Source of the DNA: Saprospiraceae bacterium
GTDB taxonomy: Bacteria; Bacteroidota; Bacteroidia; Chitinophagales; Saprospiraceae
Direction of reading: 5' to 3'
Assembly (NCBI GenBank): GCA_013361075.1
Contig: JABWAJ010000011.1
Location: 1 to 25,710 of the forward strand
Length of the DNA stretch: 25,710 nucleotides
In this document: positions 20,901 through 25,710 of the stretch, one piece after another
Numbering within the stretch: position 1 is the stretch's first letter
Layout: each line of letters opens with the position of its first letter
The notes under the pieces: generated by a model
What the model was told of the DNA's origin: nothing
The model's database searches: none
Seen by the model: the letters and a program-made list of their open reading frames with translations, nothing else
Program-made: the position numbers and the translations under genes

Positions 20901-22646
20901 CAGGGGGAATTTGAAACCATGCAGGCTGCACTGGCTGCCGTTTTGCAGGCTAAAGGCCCAAATCCATTTTGGGCAGGTGCCCGGATAGCTGGAAATTACA
21001 GGATCCTCGGCGGCCTTGTGAAGGGCAGTTTTAGGATGAAGGTAGAGTTTGGGCAGGAGTGCATCATGGTAGGAGAGGGCGGCGACCCGCTGGCAAATCT
21101 GAACCTCATCATGCGCACCCAGCCAGATGAAAATGCAAGCCAACTGCCATTAAATACAAAACCCTCCGTTTTGACCAACCTTCCATTTGATGAAGCTTTT
21201 GAGATGGAGCAACAGCAGTATAAATTAGTTCTGCTCCACTCATCGCTCAAACACAATGGGCAATATATCGGGGTGTCCATTGCAAAAGAAACTGGTGATA
21301 ATTTTTTGGAACTCACTCCACATGAATTCCTGCCCGGGAATGCCACAATTGAATTCAAGACCAAAGTGGCTTTGATGAAAAAGAACGGGTATTTCTTCAC
21401 TGATACCGTAAAAATTGAAGAACAGGTGGTTCGTTTTTTTACTGAACCCGGCCTGGATAGCATTCCTGCGAGCAATATTGCTTTTAGCTATCCGATTGAA
21501 GGGCAGCAAAATTTTTTCCCGCAAGAATCAAATCAAGGTTATCTCCAACTGCGACAAGGGCAGGCTGTGTTGTTGGGCGGGAATTTAAAAGCCCGGTTTA
21601 CATCCTCAGGAGAAACACCAATTGTAATTCCTGCGCAATATTTTGCCCAAAATAAAAAGATCGCTTTTGAAATTCCGGTATTGGAAAATGATAAGGTTTA
21701 CCGCCTGGAAATCTATACACCATCCCTTACCCCCTCAGATTCTGGCCAACAGGAAGGTGGCGGCACAGGCGGGCCTCGGTTTAGCGAAACCGAAAATTGG
21801 ATCAACGAAGATAAAGTTTTATACACCCTATATTTTCGATCCAGCCAGTATGCAACATTCTCCTCAAAAATAAATGCCATCCCGGAAGTTTTACTTTCCA
21901 GGCAAGGGCGTGGGGTTTTTACCCCGGAAGAGCCTTTCGCAAGCATCGAATTGGAGGGCACGCCAATGTACGATGCTTTAATCAACTTCGAGGTTAGGAT
22001 TGAAGAGAACTCGTGGTACGAAACAGGTAACTATCAGGAATTGATCTATAGCGCTTTTCCGATGGAAACTCCGGTTCCCATCGGCAATTCCTGGCGGGAC
22101 GATATTTGGGGAACGCCTCCTGTCAAAGCCATTCAATGGGATGTTGCCAGCCAGTTGCCCGTGATAAATGCTACTCATTTCATAGGAGGTTGGTCTCCCG
22201 GATCAATCTACCCGGATACGCTGAATTTGCTGATACATCAAATTGTCAATCAGGACTTTGTTGGCTATAAAAACCTAATTGACAGCTTGATTGAAGTTTG
22301 GGTAGCCGAAGAATTGCTGTACCTGGAAGAACTGGATCCCCAACAACTGACTGCATACGATTACAATGGAGACGGTACGGTTAACAGCGAAGATTTGCGC
22401 AATGGAATTCTGAATTATTGTAACGACTGGAATTGTAATCCTCAACCTGGAGTATTTCATTGCCCGCAATTTTCAGGAATTATTCCGTGCCCTCTGCCTC
22501 CTGAACTGGTATTGTTGCACGAGTCATCCGGAAACCCATTAGGGAGCGCACGGGGAAAGAGTTTTGAAATAGCCTTGTCTTACACCTTGCCCGGTAAAAC
22601 CCAATCCAATAGTACGGCCATTTTACGCGTAAAAATTAGTCAGTAA
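17904..22646 (+). CDS. Very large exported protein of unknown family with C-terminal dockerin-like Ca2+ loop
   Basis: A 1580-residue protein with a signal peptide (LIWSICIGMVLPATVWG, about residues 10-26). I do not recognise a domain in the first 1050 residues. They are rich in beta strands with repeated themes such as GFRGGVKVWFAG, ASMGGFSLNFSEIRLEEG and AGFAFGVSAHIAPG, and resemble a long beta-sheet or lipid-transfer-like scaffold; this is only an impression. Residues 1130-1480 look like several Ig-like sandwich segments. At residues 1486-1498 (22359-22397) DYNGDGTVNSEDL is a canonical EF-hand/dockerin loop with D, N, D and D at positions 1, 3, 5 and 12. A Cys-rich stretch follows (NYCNDWNCNPQPG...HCPQ...PCP). 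No T9SS sorting tail is visible at the end. Its TAA overlaps the ATG of the next gene by one base, so the two are probably translationally coupled. Confidence 0.75.
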   Translation: MTNLMKCNGLIWSICIGMVLPATVWGTVLHLNKEEPTVARINNALYPLSMPPGVLVNGGDDIRQIGRPVGAALEAVQKARGIVAQLKASGNYLRNIAQSLGIEQLPVGVKTQIGNVVYTMAISAMRLKTSHAEVDIYLEIDLPGEEEDPVFGAFGIPFSRKGGFAGDIKLALLGDYPIDLQSGKSRIVLQTSTYQGHGTYAVVGCDGFKELNVEGYLVFSRDWLIPLEDMATPDETVDTSSVEHDNRVTAEFAFNAQSWDFVVSLQHFKPFMVAGVTDVKWEVGSISLDFSDFENPDRLEFPEDYHSPFLSGGIASSLWKGVYIEAVRVKLPDRFSKPGAAAIVVDAARIIIDNQGFTGQVSVYNILPLSDGNADGWAFSIDTFRLDIMAMQLREGSMAGLLHVPLLGQNGSGASTTIGAADCVGYQGIIGPDGTYHFTARPGSDYHAEIWKAQVVIASNSTIGLHYEAGILSATATLYGAITIEDDFSGTLGVRVSDIAFSHLTLSSRAPYFQPGLWDFPSVVGASMGGFSLNFSEIRLEEGASSQEANLRFIAAIELSGDNTAISASGGFRIEGQLENQSNHARWRFKKLKVEHIAVSASTSSWGLAGELNFYEQHSVFGNGFRGGVKVWFAGASSAEAREDPVGRGIAAIGQFGSIGQPGDNSYRYFFVDVMATFGEGIDIGSLKLLGIGGGVFNRMAPANSVTNLAAPPALASTLGSTLSGIVYQPDPTRGFRIKATLIVASPGADDAFSVNGTLEVVTNSSGGLDTIRVYGNVTMFGPVNWDNAYQENLAGVSIFIEMLYDNVGEERGFTAAADVFVNVAQGKVRGGAQHPGGLPNYAGSIDLKFSNLTWYVNIGVPDAPIAVDASLGPLTANLSAYLDIGNGIPPMPDLPDYVASLAGIQSSFMRNESLTGTGAGFAFGVSAHIAPGKKQIFPAFYYELAFGFGFDLMLQNYGNVQCTNNQSGRIGINGWYASGQAWAFLQGSFGIRVNLSFVQGEFETMQAALAAVLQAKGPNPFWAGARIAGNYRILGGLVKGSFRMKVEFGQECIMVGEGGDPLANLNLIMRTQPDENASQLPLNTKPSVLTNLPFDEAFEMEQQQYKLVLLHSSLKHNGQYIGVSIAKETGDNFLELTPHEFLPGNATIEFKTKVALMKKNGYFFTDTVKIEEQVVRFFTEPGLDSIPASNIAFSYPIEGQQNFFPQESNQGYLQLRQGQAVLLGGNLKARFTSSGETPIVIPAQYFAQNKKIAFEIPVLENDKVYRLEIYTPSLTPSDSGQQEGGGTGGPRFSETENWINEDKVLYTLYFRSSQYATFSSKINAIPEVLLSRQGRGVFTPEEPFASIELEGTPMYDALINFEVRIEENSWYETGNYQELIYSAFPMETPVPIGNSWRDDIWGTPPVKAIQWDVASQLPVINATHFIGGWSPGSIYPDTLNLLIHQIVNQDFVGYKNLIDSLIEVWVAEELLYLEELDPQQLTAYDYNGDGTVNSEDLRNGILNYCNDWNCNPQPGVFHCPQFSGIIPCPLPPELVLLHESSGNPLGSARGKSFEIALSYTLPGKTQSNSTAILRVKISQ
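22359..22397 (+). other. Dockerin/EF-hand calcium-binding loop coding segment
   Basis: Encodes DYNGDGTVNSEDL. Ligand positions 1, 3, 5 and 12 are all acidic or amide residues, and the pattern fits the first half of a type I dockerin repeat. Only one copy is present; a true dockerin has two. Confidence 0.8.
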
Positions 22647-24760
22647 TGGATGCAAAGTGCAAATTGATGATCGGCATTTTGGTACTGTTATGGTTTAGAC
22701 CCGAGCTATTGTCAGGTCAATCGGGTACCGATACTTTATCCATTCACCTGGTCGCCAGGGCTATGGAGGGGCGTATTGTACTTAGGTGGGTGCCTGTTGA
22801 TCCTGCTGCCTGGATGCATGGCAATCAATATGGTTATCAGGTGGTTCGGACGACACTGGAAGAGGGGAGGAACACCGATCGTTTGGTTCTTGCCAAACAG
22901 CTTTTGCCGATACCGGAGCAAGCCTGGAAACCTATGGCAGATACCAACCATTTGGCGGTTGTAGCTGCAGGAAGTTTATACGGCTCGGTTTTTGAAATAC
23001 CTGCTCAAAAGGAATTCGCCCATTCCGGGTACGATGAACTGGAGACTACTACCAACCGGTTTTCTTTTGGACTCTTTGCTGCCGATCAGTTTATTGATAT
23101 TGCGGTGGGTATGGCATTGGGTTTTGTAGACACCACCATAACTGCCGGTACAATGTATTGTTATACAGTCAGTTTTACAGGACCTGGCGCTCACATCATT
23201 CAGCACCCGGGGGGGATTGTTATATCGGCTGACCAGCGCATTCGCTTATTGCCTCCGACAGAATTAACCGCGCAATGGAGAAACCAGAGTGTGCGGCTTA
23301 AATGGAATCGTTCCCGGATAGACACCCTATATACCGGCTATTTTATTGAACGCTCTGAAGATTCAGGTGTGACTTTCACAAGAATTAATAAGTCTCCGCT
23401 GATCTACATCACACCAGAAGGAACTTACGACCCCTACATGTATTATGTGGATAGCCTGACAAACAATGAAACGACCTACCATTATCGGGTACGCGGGAAA
23501 ACACCATTCGGTGAGTTGGGGCCTCCTTCCGCCCTCATTTCCGGTAAAGGGAAAAGAGCATCACTCACTACCCCTCCGGGGATTGTATTTATGGAAGAAT
23601 TACCTGAGCAATCCGGATTGATGATCGGTTGGGTAATAGACTCTGCTGCTTATGGACGAACAAAGGGCTTTAATGTCTATGAATCTAATGAAAAGGGAGG
23701 GATTCAAACAAAAATTAATCATGACCTGATTCCATCAGAAATAAGGCAATTTATTTTGGATCGTCCGGTGCATGGGCATTATTACAGGCTTGGATTATTA
23801 GACGATACCGGCCATGAACTCCTGTCAACAGCTAAGTTGGCCGTTCTCCATAATGACAAGCCTCCATTGGCACCAACAGGGCTCCGCGGCGTGATGGATC
23901 AGACTGGGAAAGCTAAGATGTATTGGAATGCCGGCTCAGAAGAAGACCTCCAGGGCTATCGGGTATATACCGGCAATCAGGAAACCGGATATTATGCGGA
24001 ATTAACTTATCTGCCTGTTCAGGATACCATTTATCAACATACATATAGCATGAATACCCTTCACGGGGAAGAGTTTTTTAAAGTCAGGGCGATTGATCTG
24101 AGGGGCAATTATTCGGAATTTTCAAAGCCGGAAAGGATTGTTCGGCCGGATCTTCATCCACCCGCCCCGCCTGCTATTGCCAAAGTTAAATCGGAGTCGA
24201 GCTTTGTCTACCTGCTTTGGGCTGGTAGCAGCAGCCGCGATGTTGTTCATCACAGAGTGGAAAGGCGCGCGCTCGATGAACCCAATTGGGAGCAGATCGC
24301 AGTTATTGATCATCCAAGCTCAGGCTATAACAAATTTTCTGATTCATCAGCAACCTCTGGCCGTCAGTACCAATACCGGATAACAGCCACGGATCAAAAT
24401 GGACTGACATCAACTTCAACGCCCGTGCAGGCCGGGAAAATAGACCATGGTTACCGGGGTTCTATTCGTGACTTTTCTGCTGTATTTGATGCAGTTCGGC
24501 ACAAGTTGCTTCTGTCCTGGCAATTCGAACATCTGGACAAAGTAGACCGATTTTTACTCTACCGTGCTCAGGCCAATGAGCCAGTCAGTATCTATAAAAC
24601 ACTTTCAGGCAATATTCCCGGGCTGAAGATAGAAGGTAAGCTGGCTTGGTTTGAAGAAGTGGTTTTGAGCAGTGGCAAGCGGTTTCAATACCGGCTTTTA
24701 GCGGTTTTGAAAGATGGCAGCTATTCAGATTTATCCGAGCCTCTTTTTGTAGACCATTAA
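22646..24760 (+). CDS. Exported multi-domain fibronectin type III-like protein
   Basis: A 704-residue protein with a signal peptide (LMIGILVLLWFRPELLSGQ). After a divergent N-terminal part (about 30-195), successive FN3-like sandwiches occur at roughly 200-300 (PPTELTAQWRNQSVRLKWN, then TTYHYRVRGKTPFGELGPPS), 305-405 (degenerate), 410-505 (APTGLRGVMDQTGKAKMYWN, FFKVRAIDLRGNYSEFSKP), 506-600 (YQYRITATDQNGLTSTSTP) and 605-700 (RFQYRLLAVLKDGSYSDLSEP). Such arrays bind proteins or glycans or serve as spacers at the cell surface. It ends with LFVDH and has no T9SS sorting domain, so it may stay in the periplasm or reach the surface by association. Its ATG overlaps the TAA of the preceding gene by one base, and the next gene starts 11 bp after its stop. 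Confidence 0.82.
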   Translation: MDAKCKLMIGILVLLWFRPELLSGQSGTDTLSIHLVARAMEGRIVLRWVPVDPAAWMHGNQYGYQVVRTTLEEGRNTDRLVLAKQLLPIPEQAWKPMADTNHLAVVAAGSLYGSVFEIPAQKEFAHSGYDELETTTNRFSFGLFAADQFIDIAVGMALGFVDTTITAGTMYCYTVSFTGPGAHIIQHPGGIVISADQRIRLLPPTELTAQWRNQSVRLKWNRSRIDTLYTGYFIERSEDSGVTFTRINKSPLIYITPEGTYDPYMYYVDSLTNNETTYHYRVRGKTPFGELGPPSALISGKGKRASLTTPPGIVFMEELPEQSGLMIGWVIDSAAYGRTKGFNVYESNEKGGIQTKINHDLIPSEIRQFILDRPVHGHYYRLGLLDDTGHELLSTAKLAVLHNDKPPLAPTGLRGVMDQTGKAKMYWNAGSEEDLQGYRVYTGNQETGYYAELTYLPVQDTIYQHTYSMNTLHGEEFFKVRAIDLRGNYSEFSKPERIVRPDLHPPAPPAIAKVKSESSFVYLLWAGSSSRDVVHHRVERRALDEPNWEQIAVIDHPSSGYNKFSDSSATSGRQYQYRITATDQNGLTSTSTPVQAGKIDHGYRGSIRDFSAVFDAVRHKLLLSWQFEHLDKVDRFLLYRAQANEPVSIYKTLSGNIPGLKIEGKLAWFEEVVLSSGKRFQYRLLAVLKDGSYSDLSEPLFVDH

Positions 24761-24771
24761 ATACATTGGTT

Positions 24772-25710
24772 ATGAAACAAATATTTCGTATCGTATTCTG
24801 GATAACCATTCTGGTCGCAACAAAATCTGGAGGACTTGCAGGTCAACCCTGTAATAATTACACTTTTGCAGGCTTGGTAGGGGGAAGCACCAACCCTACG
24901 ACAACATCCTTTTGCGATGTGATCATTCCAGTGCCCATTAATCAGGTGGCTGCACCCACCGGAGGGAGTGGCGGCAGCCCCGAATATCAATGGCAAATTT
25001 CTTTTAACGGGCTGACCTGGATCAATCTGGATATTCCCGATGGCCGTAACCAGAATCTTTTGTTGACTACCCCCCAAATGGTAACTTATTTGAGCTCAAT
25101 TGGTTATATCAACACACAGACTACCTACTTCCGAAGAGGCGTTCGTCGTCCGGAATGTACCGATTATCTTTATTCCAATATCCGGGAATTAAAAGTTTAC
25201 CAACAGGTTGATCAGCCAGGGAGTTTTCCTGAGGAATACGTCATTTGTGCAGGAACCAATAACCAGTGCATACCAACTGCTAACTTTGCAAATTATCAAA
25301 GTGTGTCTTACCCGATTAATCCAACTGGCGGCACCCTGCCTTACGAATTCATCTGGCAAATGTCAGCTAACCTCTCTTCCTGGACTACCTTTTCAACTGA
25401 AGCTTTACCCCAAATATGCCCTCCCCAAGGCACCAGAACCTACTACAGACGAGGTGTCAGGCCGCTCAACTCCCCCTGCCCGTATAGCTATACAAATGTT
25501 ATTGAATTATATCATGTTAAGCCTTTGAACATTCAATTAAATATTGAAAATCCGGAGTGCATCAATCAAACGGGCAGCATTACTTTAAACGACCTGAGTG
25601 GCAATGATCCTTTGGTATTGGGGCAATTTTCTTATTCGATTGACAATGGCCAGAATTGGCAAACTTCTAATGTGTTTGCTAACCTGTCTCCTGGGAATTA
25701 TACCATCATC
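24772..25710 (+). CDS. N-terminal 313 residues of a large Ig/SprB-like surface protein, cut by the window end
   Basis: The frame is open from ATG at 24772 to the last base of the window with no stop, so the protein is longer than 313 residues. A signal peptide (RIVFWITILVATKSGGLAG) is followed by two homologous modules of about 105 residues. They share a sandwich strand (EYQWQISFNGLTW near 71; YEFIWQMSANLSSW near 191) and a TTYFRRGVRRPEC / RTYYRRGVRPLNSPC end, resembling PKD/Ig-like modules with paired cysteines. A third module begins near residue 250, and FSYSIDNGQNW then FANLSPGNYT (287-311) is the SprB-like signature. By analogy a sorting domain would lie at the unseen C-terminus. It starts 11 bp after the FN3 gene and is presumably in the same operon. 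Confidence 0.8.
   Translation, partial: MKQIFRIVFWITILVATKSGGLAGQPCNNYTFAGLVGGSTNPTTTSFCDVIIPVPINQVAAPTGGSGGSPEYQWQISFNGLTWINLDIPDGRNQNLLLTTPQMVTYLSSIGYINTQTTYFRRGVRRPECTDYLYSNIRELKVYQQVDQPGSFPEEYVICAGTNNQCIPTANFANYQSVSYPINPTGGTLPYEFIWQMSANLSSWTTFSTEALPQICPPQGTRTYYRRGVRPLNSPCPYSYTNVIELYHVKPLNIQLNIENPECINQTGSITLNDLSGNDPLVLGQFSYSIDNGQNWQTSNVFANLSPGNYTII

Overview
The window looks like a chromosomal segment of a Bacteroidota member, probably of the Saprospiria (Lewinella/Haliscomenobacter-like) group. The evidence is a secreted protein with a C-terminal type IX secretion (T9SS) sorting domain and ten SprB-type repeats, a FecR protein with a DUF4974-like tail, an STN-domain protein, a DUF2807 (GIN) adhesin-like lipoprotein, absence of Shine-Dalgarno sequences before starts, and upstream elements resembling the Bacteroidota TTG / TAnnTTTG promoter. 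The assignment below phylum is inference. No rRNA, tRNA, CRISPR array or intact mobile element was seen.

Layout. (1) 1-260 (-): N-terminal end of a lytic murein transglycosylase, cut by the window edge, followed by about 450 bp without a gene. (2) 715-3788 (+): a lone molybdopterin-synthase small subunit gene (moaD), then glgA and glgC, a two-gene glycogen (ADP-glucose) operon. (3) 3808-9243 (-): an 1811-residue T9SS cargo protein with two beta-helix modules, ten SprB repeats and a sorting tail. (4) 9571-10302 (-): a cytoplasmic esterase-family alpha/beta hydrolase, flanked by two intergenic inverted repeats. (5) 10530-14767 (-): an envelope and signalling block read in the order fecR, STN/surface-repeat outer-membrane protein, small outer-membrane barrel, GIN-domain lipoprotein. 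The ECF sigma gene that normally precedes fecR is absent. (6) 14958-25710 (+): a divergent run of six co-directional genes: a small HTH protein, an exported helical-repeat protein, a 576-residue predicted outer-membrane barrel, a 1580-residue exported protein of unknown family with a C-terminal dockerin-like calcium loop, a 704-residue fibronectin-III-like protein, and the first 313 residues of a large Ig/SprB-like surface protein that leaves the window.

How the parts may work together. glgC makes ADP-glucose and glgA polymerises it. The FecR and STN pair suggests a cell-surface signalling circuit in which the usual TonB-dependent transporter is replaced by a repeat-rich surface protein. The rightmost locus is the best candidate for an undescribed system. 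Its three large exported proteins are tightly packed (1-bp overlap, then an 11-bp gap), follow a predicted barrel, and lie downstream of a small DNA-binding protein with three 10-bp phased repeats behind it. I infer a surface complex or adhesin assembly, but no specific function can be assigned from sequence alone.
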